Part shown: one piece after another, positions 43,764 through 53,332 of the stretch | Position numbering within the stretch: the stretch's first letter is position 1 | How the letters are laid out: every line of letters starts with the position of its first letter | Assembly: GCF_040096455.1 (NCBI RefSeq) | Contig: NZ_JBBMER010000003.1 | Span: 62,001 to 126,000, forward strand | Direction of reading: 5' to 3' | From: Lachnospira rogosae | GTDB lineage: Bacteria > Bacillota > Clostridia > Lachnospirales > Lachnospiraceae | Length of the DNA stretch: 64,000 bases | Notes under the pieces: model-generated | What the model saw: the letters and a program-made list of their open reading frames with translations, nothing else | Told to the model about the DNA's origin: nothing | The model's database searches: none | Position numbers and translations under genes: made by a program

Positions 43764-44771
43764 CTACTCTAATGAGGCTTCTCCAATATACATTCCGTGT
43801 ACGATAAAGCGTTTCTCACCGTTATCAGTACAAGTAGAAAGAGTAACTACCTGACTTGCTGATGAAATATCAACCCCTGTATCATACAAAGATTTGGCTT
43901 TCATATCTGCTGCATAACTTTGCATAGAAGCAAGAGAAGGGAAGTTAAAGGTATATGTATCACTTACAGCTTCACTTATGTAGCAGCTAAAGATTTTATA
44001 TTGTTTAATGACATTACCAGTGTATATATAGAATACATTGTTGCCAGAACCATTATAGAACGATGAATTCTCATAACTTTTAAGCTTGCCAAACATCGCA
44101 CCATTTCGCATATTGTGTCCGTATATAATCACATGGTTTGAAGAAAGTCCGCTATTAATGCGGGAATCTTCAAACAGACAGCCATTAGCACTGGATTGCT
44201 TGTCAAATGTATGTGTAAGGTAATAATCATTATCATTACCCTGAACCATTGGAAGCCTGCATCCAATAGATGGAATGTATATATATCCAAGTCCATCAGA
44301 ATTAATATTAAGAAGTGCCTGATGGTTATACTTAAATGGAACTTCAACTTCCTCTTCCTCATCACCGATAATTACATTAGTGTGGGAATCTTCATCAAGA
44401 ACATTCTGTTCAATGTCATTATATATTACATCAGCCTTGTGATATGCAAGGAATATGTTGATAAGATTGTATGCGGCAAATATAAAGACAGCAACTGATA
44501 TTAAAAGAATAATACGTCTTATTATATTAGAACGCTTTTTATCTTTCTCCTGTCTGTCAAATACTGCATCAGCATCATTCTCATCATATGGAGAATTACT
44601 GTCTGAATAATCCATATCCTCATCTATAAAATCATCAACATCATCATTCAGAATATCGTCAGGATCTTCTAATTCATAATCGGGCATATCATCTGATTTA
44701 GTTATATTTCTACGAGATGATTGTTCTGGATCATCATTCAATAAATCATCATTATTGTTAGTTGTATTCAT
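43764..44771 (-). CDS. srtB: Class B sortase
   Basis: The protein has 335 residues. A long acidic cytoplasmic N-terminus (about 1-80) is followed by a membrane helix (about 85-105) and the sortase domain. It has catalytic His in VIIYGHNMRNGAMFG, catalytic Cys in VTLSTCTDNGEKRF, and Arg in KRFIVHG. It joins surface proteins to peptidoglycan; the GH13 surface protein at 20-23 kb carries a possible signal. The acidic tail (rich in Asp-Asp) is unusual for SrtB. It is a single gene, 36 bases beyond the fba stop on the same strand. Confidence 0.9.
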   Translation of the reverse strand: MNTTNNNDDLLNDDPEQSSRRNITKSDDMPDYELEDPDDILNDDVDDFIDEDMDYSDSNSPYDENDADAVFDRQEKDKKRSNIIRRIILLISVAVFIFAAYNLINIFLAYHKADVIYNDIEQNVLDEDSHTNVIIGDEEEEVEVPFKYNHQALLNINSDGLGYIYIPSIGCRLPMVQGNDNDYYLTHTFDKQSSANGCLFEDSRINSGLSSNHVIIYGHNMRNGAMFGKLKSYENSSFYNGSGNNVFYIYTGNVIKQYKIFSCYISEAVSDTYTFNFPSLASMQSYAADMKAKSLYDTGVDISSASQVVTLSTCTDNGEKRFIVHGMYIGEASLE

Positions 44772-44807
44772 AGTATTATAGTCCTTGTGTGTTGTGTGTA
44801 ATGCTAA

Positions 44808-45671
44808 TTATGCCTTTCCAGCTGAACCGAATAAGTTAATCTTTTCGCGAACAGTCTCTTTAATAGCTTCACTACCAGGAGCAAGGAGCTTTCTTGGGTC
44901 AAATCCCTTTCCCTCAAGGTCTTTGCCTTCTTCAATATATTTTCTTGTTGCAGCAGCAAATGCAAGCTGGCATTCTGTATTAACATTAATCTTAGCAACA
45001 CCTAAAGAGATCGCTTTCTTAATCATATCTTCAGGAATACCTGTACCACCATGTAATACTAATGGCATATTGCCAACCTTTTCTTTAACAGCGGCAAGTG
45101 TTTCAAAGCTAAGACCTGGCCAGTTAGCAGGATATTTGCCGTGGATATTACCGATACCAGCAGCAAGCATTGTTACACCGAGGTCAGCAATTGATTTACA
45201 TTCATTAGGGTCAGCACACTCCCCCATACCGATAACGCCGTCTTCTTCACCACCGATTGAACCAACTTCTGCTTCAAGTGAAAGACCCTTCTCTTTGCAG
45301 ATTTTAACAAGTTCTTTAGTCTTTTCAATATTCTCTTCAATTGGATAGTGGGAACCATCAAACATAATTGATGAAAATCCTGCATCAATGCAGTCATAAC
45401 AAGCTTCATATGTTCCATGGTCAAGGTGAAGTGCAACAGGAACAGTAATCTTAAGATCATCTATCATTGAACTTACCATACTTGCTACGGTCTTAAATCC
45501 TGTCATATATTTACCAGCACCACACGATACACCGAGGATAACTGGTGAGTTCATCTCCTGAGCTGTAAGAAGAATCGCTTTAGTCCACTCAAGATTATTG
45601 ATATTGAACTGCCCAACAGCATATTTGCCATCTCTGGCTTTTTCTAACATTTCTTTTGCTGAAACTAACAT
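44808..45671 (-). CDS. fba: Fructose-bisphosphate aldolase, class II
   Basis: The protein has 287 residues. Zinc-binding and active-site motifs are VPVALHLDHGTYEACYDCID, SLEAEVGSIGGEEDG, HGKYPANWPGL and PLVLHGGTGIPEDMIKKAI. It splits fructose-1,6-bisphosphate in glycolysis. The start is ATG 45671 with AGGAGG upstream. The sortase gene follows on the same strand, probably co-transcribed in part. Confidence 0.95.
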   Translation of the reverse strand: MLVSAKEMLEKARDGKYAVGQFNINNLEWTKAILLTAQEMNSPVILGVSCGAGKYMTGFKTVASMVSSMIDDLKITVPVALHLDHGTYEACYDCIDAGFSSIMFDGSHYPIEENIEKTKELVKICKEKGLSLEAEVGSIGGEEDGVIGMGECADPNECKSIADLGVTMLAAGIGNIHGKYPANWPGLSFETLAAVKEKVGNMPLVLHGGTGIPEDMIKKAISLGVAKINVNTECQLAFAAATRKYIEEGKDLEGKGFDPRKLLAPGSEAIKETVREKINLFGSAGKA

Positions 45672-45884
45672 AAATATTAACCTCCTACTATGTAATATGG
45701 ACATAGCTTTGCTTAATGCCCACTCTTATTATTCATTATACATTAAAGCTAATAAAATGCAAAGAAAATAGTGTCAAATAGTGCGAATTTGAAAAATAAA
45801 ATCAATATATTTAAGTTGTTATTGATACTAAAAAGAAGTATAATCTAAAAAAGGAATACAGAACCCGAAAGGAGAAAGAAATTT

Positions 45885-46187
45885 ATGGGGAAATTTATTT
45901 ATTTAGCCAATATTATAGCCGCAGATGTGGATTTTTATAATATTGAGGGTAACAGGGGAGATTCATATCTTCCATTTATAGGTTTTATGATGTTTGTAGT
46001 AGGTGCTGTTGTAGCGTTTATGGGTTTTTCAAAGTATATAACAGCCAAGAAGAATTTTAACCTGTTCTATGATTTAAGGGACAGCGTTAAGGTTGATAAA
46101 GCCACTAATGAGAAGAACAAGAAAACTGGAATCATTATGATAGCTGCAGGAATAATTGTTCTTATTGTTTCATTCTTTGTAATATAG
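45885..46187 (+). CDS. Small hypothetical membrane protein (100 aa)
   Basis: Two clear membrane helices (about 30-50, FIGFMMFVVGAVVAFMGF, and 82-100, GIIMIAAGIIVLIVSFFVI) flank a basic loop. It has an AAAGGAG binding site. The family is not recognised. It stands between fba and the zinc-ribbon/TPM pair. Confidence 0.7.
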   Translation: MGKFIYLANIIAADVDFYNIEGNRGDSYLPFIGFMMFVVGAVVAFMGFSKYITAKKNFNLFYDLRDSVKVDKATNEKNKKTGIIMIAAGIIVLIVSFFVI

Positions 46188-46581
46188 AAGACTAATAATA
46201 AGAGATCAATGCAAAAGATTAATTAGAAGATTAAGTATATAAAGATAAGGTTCTTATTCCTTGATATTTATGAGAATGAACTCTTTCGTATTAGTTAGTG
46301 ATGATATCAATAATCACAATACGTAAAATGCCACCCCGTTAAGGGTGGCATCGAAAGAGGGAGGAGAGTTGTACATTATGATTAACAACTCATATTTATG
46401 AAGAACTATAAAAGTCAATAAGCTTTATTAATATATATCAGATTGTCTGATATATTTTCTATATTTAAAAGTATATTGATTAAAAGTGAAGAAAGAATGT
46501 TCATAATGTTAAAACTTATTGAATGCAATATGAACAAATTATGAACATATATAATATTACATAAATTAATGGAGGTAAGAT
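46188..46581. other. 394-bp intergenic stretch with two hairpins
   Basis: TGCCACCC / GGGTGGCA (46329-46336 / 46343-46350) is a perfect stem. ATATATCAG / CTGATATAT (46433-46441 / 46447-46455) is another, followed by TTTTCT, and may be a terminator. No open gene with a binding site is seen. An AT-rich promoter for the next gene must lie after 46456. Confidence 0.5.
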
Positions 46582-47664
46582 ATGCCAATTATATACAAGT
46601 GTCCTAATTGTGGAGCGGCAATGGAATTCTCAAGTGAATTGCAGAAGCTTGAATGTAAGAGGTGTGGTACAAGTATAGATGTTAAGACATATGAAGATGA
46701 ATATGCTTCTTTAATGGAAGAAGTAAGTGGAAGTACATCAGATAATAGTGATTACGGATTTAATAACAGTGAACAGGATAATGATACCGATAATAATATG
46801 AAGATATATCATTGCCAGAGCTGTGGAGCAGAACTTGTTGCAGATGAATATACATCAGCTACATTTTGTTCATATTGTGGTAATCCCACATTGGTTGAGG
46901 ACAGACTTAAAGGAAGCTTCAGGCCAAAGTCAATAATTCCATTTAAGATTAACAAAGATCAGGCAGTAGATATATATAAGAAATGGCTGAAAAAAGGAAT
47001 GCTTACACCAAAGGAATTATCAAGAAAAAGTACAATTGAGAAGATTAGTGGTGTGTATGTCCCATTCTGGCTGTATGATTATTCAGCAAGAACTATGATG
47101 AGTGCCAATGCTAATAAGGTAAGAACGACAAGACGTGGCGATACAGAATATACATATACAGACCATTTTGATGTGTATAGAGATGTATCAGCAGAATTCA
47201 AAAGAATTCCGGCCGATGCTTCAGAGAAAATGCCAGATGAACAGATGGATATGTTAGAGCCTTATAATTACAGCGAGATTACAGATTTTGCAATGCCATA
47301 CTTATCTGGTTATCTTTCAGAAAAATATAATTATACAGCTGATGAAATACAGAGTCGTGCCAAGAAGAGAGCAGATTCATACATAACACAGATTGCAAGG
47401 GATTCAATTACTGGTTATTCAAGTGTCATAGTAAGGAATAACAGCATAAGTATGAATGGCAGGGGCAGCGAATATGCACTTTTGCCAGTGTGGATGCTCA
47501 ATTTCAGATACAATAATAAGGAATTCCATTTTTATCTTAATGGACAGACTGGTAAAATAGTGGCAGACAGACCTATAAGTGCAGGAAAAGCCGTTACATA
47601 TGGTATTGGAATTTTTGTGCTTACACTTATTATTACAATGATAGGAGGGCTGTTGTTTATATGA
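46582..47664 (+). CDS. TFIIB-type zinc-ribbon membrane protein
   Basis: The protein has 360 residues with two zinc ribbons: CPNCGAAM...CKRCG and CQSCGAEL...CSYCGN. A middle domain (SIIPFKINKDQAVDIYKKWL, YVPFWLYDY) and a C-terminal membrane helix (about 335-358) follow. Its stop overlaps the TPM gene by 4 bases. Such pairs are common in Clostridia; the zinc-ribbon protein may gather the TPM protein at the membrane. Role unknown. Confidence 0.85.
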   Translation: MPIIYKCPNCGAAMEFSSELQKLECKRCGTSIDVKTYEDEYASLMEEVSGSTSDNSDYGFNNSEQDNDTDNNMKIYHCQSCGAELVADEYTSATFCSYCGNPTLVEDRLKGSFRPKSIIPFKINKDQAVDIYKKWLKKGMLTPKELSRKSTIEKISGVYVPFWLYDYSARTMMSANANKVRTTRRGDTEYTYTDHFDVYRDVSAEFKRIPADASEKMPDEQMDMLEPYNYSEITDFAMPYLSGYLSEKYNYTADEIQSRAKKRADSYITQIARDSITGYSSVIVRNNSISMNGRGSEYALLPVWMLNFRYNNKEFHFYLNGQTGKIVADRPISAGKAVTYGIGIFVLTLIITMIGGLLFI

Positions 47665-48458
47665 TGTGTGTAGATTTAAAAAGACATTTTAACTGGTTAA
47701 AAGTGGCTGTAATGGCAGTATTAGCTGTTATGGTTATGATGTTTGTATTAACAGGAACACAGAGCGCGTATGCGGGTACAGATAATAAGACCTATGTAAT
47801 AGATGATGCTGGAATTCTGACAAGTGAGGAAGAACAGAAGCTTACAGATATGTGCAGGAAGGCATCTAAGAACTGTCAGCTTGATATTGTTATCATAACT
47901 ATGAACAAGAATTTAGATTATAGTCCTATGGATAATTATCTTCGTTCAATACTTGAAGAACAGTATGGTTATGAGGAAACAGGAACTGACTGCGAGGCTG
48001 TTGTATATGGAATAGATATGACTTCAAGAGCAGACAGAATTGTAACATCAGGAAGAGCAAGGAGCAGCATTTCACAGTCAAGTCTGGATTCAATCAGGGA
48101 AAGTGCGGAGGATAAGCTTGCTGAAGGCGATTATTATGCAGGCTGTAAGAAATACATAAACGGAATTGAGAGAAAGCTTAATGTAAATATGTTATCAAGA
48201 CTTACATATTATATGCCAGTTAAGATTTTAATCTCACTTGTGGTAGCAGTTATTGCAGTATTGGCAATGATGAGCAGTGCCAGGTCAAAGATGACAGTGA
48301 ACAGTACAGAGTATACTAAGAACCACGGATATAAGATGAATGACAGAAGAGATGTATTTATCAATACAACAATTACTAAAAGACATATTGAAAAGAGCAG
48401 TTCAAGTGGTGGAAGCTCTGGCGGTGGTAACTCTGGAAGTTCAGGCGGACACTTCTAA
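47661..48458 (+). CDS. TPM-domain membrane protein
   Basis: The protein has 265 residues. A signal/anchor helix (about 12-32) leads to a TPM (YgcG-like) domain: NKTYVIDDAGILTSEEEQKL, then CQLDIVIITMNK. A second membrane helix (about 175-195) and a Gly/Ser-rich tail (GGSSGGGNSGSSGGHF) end it. It is encoded with the zinc-ribbon gene by ATGA overlap. TPM domains occur in envelope maintenance; specific role unknown. Confidence 0.87.
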   Translation: MMCVDLKRHFNWLKVAVMAVLAVMVMMFVLTGTQSAYAGTDNKTYVIDDAGILTSEEEQKLTDMCRKASKNCQLDIVIITMNKNLDYSPMDNYLRSILEEQYGYEETGTDCEAVVYGIDMTSRADRIVTSGRARSSISQSSLDSIRESAEDKLAEGDYYAGCKKYINGIERKLNVNMLSRLTYYMPVKILISLVVAVIAVLAMMSSARSKMTVNSTEYTKNHGYKMNDRRDVFINTTITKRHIEKSSSSGGSSGGGNSGSSGGHF

Positions 48459-48542
48459 GAAGATATATATTTAAAAATTGTATAAGACCTATAGGATAAA
48501 ATAAGGTTATGTAAATTTTTTATATAGGTCGGATTTTAAAAT

Positions 48543-48603
48543 AAGCCCGGTATGATTAAAGCAATCATATTTATGATTGTGATTAAGCATACCGGGCTTT
48601 TAT
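48543..48603. terminator. Bidirectional terminator between TPM and cyclophilin genes
   Basis: AAGCCCGGTATG (48543-48554) pairs perfectly with CATACCGGGCTT (48588-48599), with an inner CAATCAT/ATGATTG stem. T-runs lie on the plus side. It separates convergent genes. Confidence 0.8.
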
Positions 48604-48610
48604 TATACTA

Positions 48611-49135
48611 TTAGAGTGTTTCTGGTTCAGCGTAATCTACACCAAAAGTATCAACAGTAACAGTCTTCATAACCTGAGGAGTTCTAGGTCTGTCACTCCA
48701 GTCAGTATCAATTGAAGCAATGCTGTCTAATACATCTTCACCTTCAACAAGTTTACCAAAAGCGGCATACTGACCGTCAAGGTGAGGTGCATCAGCGTGC
48801 ATAATAAAGAACTGGGAACCTGCTGAATCCGGGTGCTGTGCACGTGCCATAGAAAGGACACCTCTTGAGTGCTTAAGATTATTTTCAACACCATTGTAGT
48901 TGAATTCACCCTTGATTGAGTATCCAGGACCACCCATGCCTGAGCCTTCTGGGTCGCCGCCCTGAATCATAAATCCAGCGATAACTCTGTGGAAAATAAG
49001 TCCGTCATAGAAACCTTTCTTAACAAGACTTATAAAATTGTTTACTGTATTAGGTGCAACGTCTGGATAAAGTTCTGCTTTCATAACGTCGCCATTTTCC
49101 ATTGTAAATGTTACAATAGGGTTCTGATTAGACAT
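48611..49135 (-). CDS. Peptidyl-prolyl cis-trans isomerase, cyclophilin type
   Basis: The protein has 174 residues. The cyclophilin core reads LIFHRVIAGFMIQGGDPEGSG, then SMARAQHPDSAGSQFFIMHA and LDGQYAAFGKLVEG, with catalytic Arg in FHRV. No signal peptide, so it is cytoplasmic. It catalyses proline isomerisation in folding. ATG 49135 has GGAGG upstream. A 208-bp palindrome lies immediately upstream. Confidence 0.94.
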   Translation of the reverse strand: MSNQNPIVTFTMENGDVMKAELYPDVAPNTVNNFISLVKKGFYDGLIFHRVIAGFMIQGGDPEGSGMGGPGYSIKGEFNYNGVENNLKHSRGVLSMARAQHPDSAGSQFFIMHADAPHLDGQYAAFGKLVEGEDVLDSIASIDTDWSDRPRTPQVMKTVTVDTFGVDYAEPETL

Positions 49136-49167
49136 AATTAACCTCCAAAATAATGTGTAATGTGTGG

Positions 49168-49375
49168 GATAATTACAAGACGAAAGCAAATATGACTAAC
49201 GGACGTTGTGAGATAAAAATATATTACCGCTGGGCACGCTTGCGCTACTTGAAACCGTAGCGGTACTAAGCGGCTAAAGGACAGCCGCTAAGTGCCGACG
49301 GTTTCAAAAGTACACAGCTTGTAATGTATTTTTATTTCACAGCTGGTTAGTGATAGTGGTCGTTTTGTAATTATC
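49168..49375. repeat. 208-bp nested imperfect palindrome (MITE-like or structured RNA)
   Basis: The two halves fold on each other in layers. GATAATTACAAGACGA (49168-49183) pairs with TCGTTTTGTAATTATC (49360-49375). ACTAAC (49195) pairs with GTTAGT (49346). A 20-base arm (49208-49227) pairs with 49321-49340 at 18 of 20 positions. TTGAAACCGT (49249) pairs with ACGGTTTCAA (49298), and AGCGGCT (49269) with AGCCGCT (49283). The centre is more GC-rich than its surroundings. It contains no ORF. Confidence 0.75.
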
Positions 49376-49442
49376 TGTGATAATATTATGTATTGTAATG
49401 GGGATTATTGTAAAAGTCAATTGGGAGGATTATACGTGAGTT

Positions 49443-50252
49443 ATGGAAAGAGTGTATATATTTGATTGTGACAGGATTATAGGTGATGAGGAAAAACGGA
49501 CTATTATAGAGAATATGGAAGGAAAGGCTGAGGTTATTTTTGATAATTCTGAGGGGTATGACAGGGATACGGATATAGTTATAAGTACACGTTGTGTGGG
49601 GAATAGAGATGTGGCTGGTATGGAAGTTATTATAAGGGAAGATATTGGAGTTGGGTGTGATTATGTGGGAACTGCACCTTATGTGATATATGAACCAGAG
49701 GAGATAGATTATTATTACTGTCAGAAGGTGTATGCAAGAAAAAAGGGGCTTCCAGCATTTATTCTTGAAACAGAGAGGTTTATTGTGAGGGAAGAAAGTC
49801 TTGATGACCTTGATGAATTGTACGAATTGTATGACACACTTGCAGATTGTGAGTTTATAGAACCTTTGTATGAATTAGAGAAGGAAAAAGAATTTGTAAG
49901 AAATTACATTAATAATATGTATAGATTCTTTGAGTACGGAATGTGGCTGGTATATTCTAAAGATACAGGCAGGCTTGTTGGACGTATGGGAATTGAGAAT
50001 AGAAGCATTGATGGGGAAAATGTTCAGGAAATAGGTTATCTTACAGGAAAGCCTTATCAGAATATGGGAATAGCATACGAAGTATGCAGTGCAATTATGG
50101 AATATGCTAAGGAAGAATTGGGCATAGATAAATTATATTCCTGCATAGATAAGAATAATAAACCGTCAATATCGCTTATACACAAGCTTGGCTTTAAAGT
50201 GTATGCACAGGACATTGACGGTATGAATATTTATATATGTGAGTTTAATTAG
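49443..50252 (+). CDS. GNAT family N-acetyltransferase with extra N-terminal domain
   Basis: The protein has 269 residues. The C-terminal half is a GNAT domain: FILETERFIVREESLDDLDE, MWLVYSKDTGRLVGRMGI, IGYLTGKPYQNMGIAYEVC (acetyl-CoA loop QNMGIA) and NNKPSISLIHKLGF. The first 100 residues (IFDCDRIIGDEEKRTII) form a separate domain I cannot name. RimJ-like protein or small-molecule acetylation is possible. It converges on the DUF624 gene with a 4-base overlap. Confidence 0.82.
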   Translation: MERVYIFDCDRIIGDEEKRTIIENMEGKAEVIFDNSEGYDRDTDIVISTRCVGNRDVAGMEVIIREDIGVGCDYVGTAPYVIYEPEEIDYYYCQKVYARKKGLPAFILETERFIVREESLDDLDELYELYDTLADCEFIEPLYELEKEKEFVRNYINNMYRFFEYGMWLVYSKDTGRLVGRMGIENRSIDGENVQEIGYLTGKPYQNMGIAYEVCSAIMEYAKEELGIDKLYSCIDKNNKPSISLIHKLGFKVYAQDIDGMNIYICEFN

Positions 50253-50998
50253 TTGTTACTATCATCTGACTGATTATCATTTAAAGTAACAGCAGTGTTG
50301 TCAACATTGTCATCAATGGCTTTATGTTGTTTAGCCGTTTCTATTTTTTCAGCTTTTTCTTTTTCAGCTTCTCTGGCCCGCTCATCATTAGTGTTCTCTA
50401 ATGACTTAAATATTCTTGTGAATATGAATGAGTCAACATAAATAATAAGCGGTATAGTTACTATAAATGCAGTAAAATACTTTAAAGAAAAGAGGATAAG
50501 TCCGTATGTTGCAATCATCATGATAAATGTCTGTGGCAGGTGATGAACGCATAATATAAGTGAATTCTTAACAATTGTAAATGCTTTATCATCATATCTT
50601 GAAAGCACTGCAAATGAATATAAAAGAACACCAGCCCATACAAGAGCACAGCCTGCGATAGCATACATAAAAATAGTACCAGCCATTGAACCAGATGAGA
50701 ATGCCCAGTAGGCACAGGCCCTTATATCAAAGAATAAAAGTAGTCCGATAACTCCCATGATAAGTTCGACCAATAATCCCTGGACAAAATTAGTCTTAAA
50801 AGACTTCCAGAAATCTTTAAACACATAATTTTCTTCATCTTTAACAAGCTTCATTCCAGCATAAAATGCAGCTGTAAGTGAAGCACCTATTGTGATAACA
50901 GGGATACAGAATATAACTGTTATTAATCCAAGTATAAGGAAATCACCAGCTTTCGTGAGTCCCCTGAAAAATTTACCATCTAATCCAAAACCACGCAT
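50249..50998 (-). CDS. YesL/DUF624 family membrane protein
   Basis: The protein has 249 residues and five or six membrane helices. The family signature is FRGLTKAGDFLILGLITVIF near the start and GMKLVKDEENYVFKDFWKSF in the first loop. A charged coil tail rich in Lys/Glu and Asn ends it. YesL proteins accompany carbohydrate operons, but none is here. The start is ATG 50998 with GGAG; an upstream in-frame ATG at 51022 is possible. Confidence 0.85.
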   Translation of the reverse strand: MRGFGLDGKFFRGLTKAGDFLILGLITVIFCIPVITIGASLTAAFYAGMKLVKDEENYVFKDFWKSFKTNFVQGLLVELIMGVIGLLLFFDIRACAYWAFSSGSMAGTIFMYAIAGCALVWAGVLLYSFAVLSRYDDKAFTIVKNSLILCVHHLPQTFIMMIATYGLILFSLKYFTAFIVTIPLIIYVDSFIFTRIFKSLENTNDERAREAEKEKAEKIETAKQHKAIDDNVDNTAVTLNDNQSDDSNN

Positions 50999-51233
50999 AA
51001 TATATCTCCATTCTACATTCATAATGAAAGTGACTAAATCAGATTATACTTATATATGTAACAAAAAGCAAAGAATTTTTAATGCATATTTCTTAAATGT
51101 TTATAAAAGCTGTTTTTTTAAGCGTTAAGGTATGATAAACTAACAAATGTTGATTAATTAAAGAGTAATTAATAAAAAGCAAAGCCACAGTGTTTCTGGC
51201 TGTTTAATGAAATGTAATGTATTAGGAGGCTAT

Positions 51234-51935
51234 ATGGCAGAGGGTAATTCTATTAAAGATGAGGTGAAAGAACAGCGTAAGAAGTTCTTAACACTTACGT
51301 TTACAGGCAAGCTGCAATATATATGGGAATATTACAGAATTCCAATTGCGGCGGTTATAGCTGTTGTTCTTGTGGTATTGTCATTTATAAATGCTTACAG
51401 AAGAAATAATTATGAAGGAGTATGTGATATTGCGGTATGTGACGGCAAGATTACAGGATACGATACAGATGATGATTTATTGACAACAGGTTTTACTAAT
51501 TATCTTGGAATAGACGGCAAGAAACAGCGTATACATATAGATTACAGCTATACGCTTGAAGAAAAGCTTTTCGACCAGGATCCACAGATAAGCAATGAGA
51601 AGATATATGTTTTGTCGCAGACTAATAACCTTGATGGGTATATGTCAGAATATGAAAATATAGACCACTTCTGCTTTGATACGAGCTGCTTCTTCTATGA
51701 TTTAACAGAACTTTTTACAGATGAAGAAATGGAGCAATTATCAGATTATATAATATACCATACACAAAGAGATGGTGAAACCCGTGCAGTAGCAGTAGAT
51801 TTATCTGATGCACCAAGAATACAGGATACAGACCTTACAATGGAAAGACCTTGCTATGGAATTGTTCAGTCAGCAAGAAATCCGGAAAATGCAGCTGATT
51901 TTATCAGATATGTATTTGATATGGAAAGAAAATAA
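51234..51935 (+). CDS. Hypothetical single-pass membrane protein
   Basis: The protein has 233 residues. A charged cytoplasmic N-terminus (to about 30) and a helix (about 40-56, IPIAAVIAVVLVVLSFI) lead to an extracytoplasmic domain with no motif I know. ATG 51234 follows AGGAGG. It is divergent from the DUF624 gene and ended by the terminator at 51962. Similar proteins are frequent but unnamed in Lachnospiraceae. Confidence 0.72.
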   Translation: MAEGNSIKDEVKEQRKKFLTLTFTGKLQYIWEYYRIPIAAVIAVVLVVLSFINAYRRNNYEGVCDIAVCDGKITGYDTDDDLLTTGFTNYLGIDGKKQRIHIDYSYTLEEKLFDQDPQISNEKIYVLSQTNNLDGYMSEYENIDHFCFDTSCFFYDLTELFTDEEMEQLSDYIIYHTQRDGETRAVAVDLSDAPRIQDTDLTMERPCYGIVQSARNPENAADFIRYVFDMERK

Positions 51936-51961
51936 AAATGTAATATTATGAAATGATATAT

Positions 51962-51993
51962 GGAAGGCTTGATATATGAGCCTTCCATTATTT
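51962..51993 (+). terminator. Intrinsic terminator
   Basis: GGAAGGCT pairs with AGCCTTCC over nine bases, followed by ATTATTTAT. It separates the hypothetical gene from the agr-like operon. Confidence 0.7.
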
Positions 51994-52013
51994 ATATATG
52001 GAGGGAATAAAGC

Positions 52014-52595
52014 TTGAATAATAAAGATGGAGAATTAACGGAGGAAGAGTACAGGGAAGTTATAAAATATGGCGGAGGTATGCTGATTAATATAATTATA
52101 GGGGTGGTAGCTGCTGTTGCTATTGCAGTGTATATGGGAATGTTAAAAAAAGGAGTGGTATTTTTGATGTTATTATTGCCATTAAGACAATATTGTGGCG
52201 GATATCATATGAAAAATCATAATAAATGTATTGTGGCATCAATAATAATATATTTTCTACAGTTAATGTTAATAAAAAATTTGAAAGTTACCATTAGTGT
52301 GCAAATTGTTATGCTAATTTTTGCTTTGGTAATTATTTTAATGTTGGCACCTGTCGATAATATAAATAATAAAATGAATTATGAAGAAAAGAACTATTTA
52401 AAGAAGAAAATAAGAGTTATTTTAATAATAGAGTTATTTTTATATGCTATTTTTATTGTATTATCAAAAATGGACTACGGATTAATTGTAGTTTTGTGTA
52501 TTGCTATAGTAGCGGGATTGCTTATATTAGGGAATATAAGCAATAGGATACAGGAAAGAGGGGAGAAATATGATATACAGGATAGGGATATGTGA
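52014..52595 (+). CDS. agrB: AgrB-like peptide-processing membrane protease
   Basis: The protein has 193 residues and five membrane helices. The AgrB cysteine-protease site is LRQYCGGYHMKNHNKC, with His and Cys seven apart as in staphylococcal AgrB. It normally cuts and cyclises the AgrD propeptide. The start is TTG 52014 after ATGGAGGG; no ATG serves. The next gene overlaps by 26 nt. No AgrD-like ORF is seen between AgrB and the regulator or beside the operon. Confidence 0.85.
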   Translation: MNNKDGELTEEEYREVIKYGGGMLINIIIGVVAAVAIAVYMGMLKKGVVFLMLLLPLRQYCGGYHMKNHNKCIVASIIIYFLQLMLIKNLKVTISVQIVMLIFALVIILMLAPVDNINNKMNYEEKNYLKKKIRVILIIELFLYAIFIVLSKMDYGLIVVLCIAIVAGLLILGNISNRIQERGEKYDIQDRDM

Positions 52596-53283
52596 CGATG
52601 AACAGTTGACGTGTTCAGAATTGGAGAATTACATTAATGAAATTTTTGAATGTAAAGATGATGAAGCTGAAATATATGTGTGGAACTCAGGTGAAGCGTT
52701 GAAAAAGGATATATCTAATGGGGTGAAGATTGACATTTTGTTTCTTGATATAGAGCTTCAGGACAGCAATGGCATTGAACTTGGTAAATATATAAGGAAT
52801 TATATGAAAAATATGTCAATGAATATTGTATACATATCGTCAATGACAGAATATGCTATGGAATTATTCAAGATACATCCATATGATTTTGTGGTAAAGC
52901 CATTTGATAAGAATGAAATTGAGAACTTAATAGATGAAATGTGTGGATATTATGAGCAGGATAACAAGCATTTTAAGTATTGTGTGTATGGAAAGACCAA
53001 TATGGTTATGATGAGGGATATTAAGTATTTTGAGAGCAGGGGACGGCATATAATTATCAATCTTGTGGATAATCAGTCAATACAATATGTGGGACAATTA
53101 AAAAATGAAATAAAAAAGCTGCCATTAAATTTTGTGGAAATTGGCAAATCTTATATTATAAATTTAAAGCATATGAGGGAATGTCACGTCAGTTATGTGG
53201 TTATGGATGATGGAAAAGAGCTGGGGATAAGCAGGGCATACCGCAATTATTTTAATGAGAAAATATTAGAATATAATAGCTGA
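52570..53283 (+). CDS. LytTR-family response regulator (AgrA-like)
   Basis: The protein has 237 residues. The receiver domain (about 1-120) holds the acidic pair GICDDE and the phospho-acceptor in DILFLDIELQDSNG. The LytTR DNA-binding domain (about 140-237) has YFESRGRHIIINL and FVEIGKSYIINLKHM. It overlaps agrB and precedes the kinase, so it is the output of the peptide-sensing system. Targets would carry paired LytTR repeats; none is evident here. Confidence 0.9.
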   Translation: MIYRIGICDDEQLTCSELENYINEIFECKDDEAEIYVWNSGEALKKDISNGVKIDILFLDIELQDSNGIELGKYIRNYMKNMSMNIVYISSMTEYAMELFKIHPYDFVVKPFDKNEIENLIDEMCGYYEQDNKHFKYCVYGKTNMVMMRDIKYFESRGRHIIINLVDNQSIQYVGQLKNEIKKLPLNFVEIGKSYIINLKHMRECHVSYVVMDDGKELGISRAYRNYFNEKILEYNS

Positions 53284-53332
53284 TTAATAGAATAAAGCGT
53301 GAATATATTTTAGTGAGTTAGAGGGATAAATT

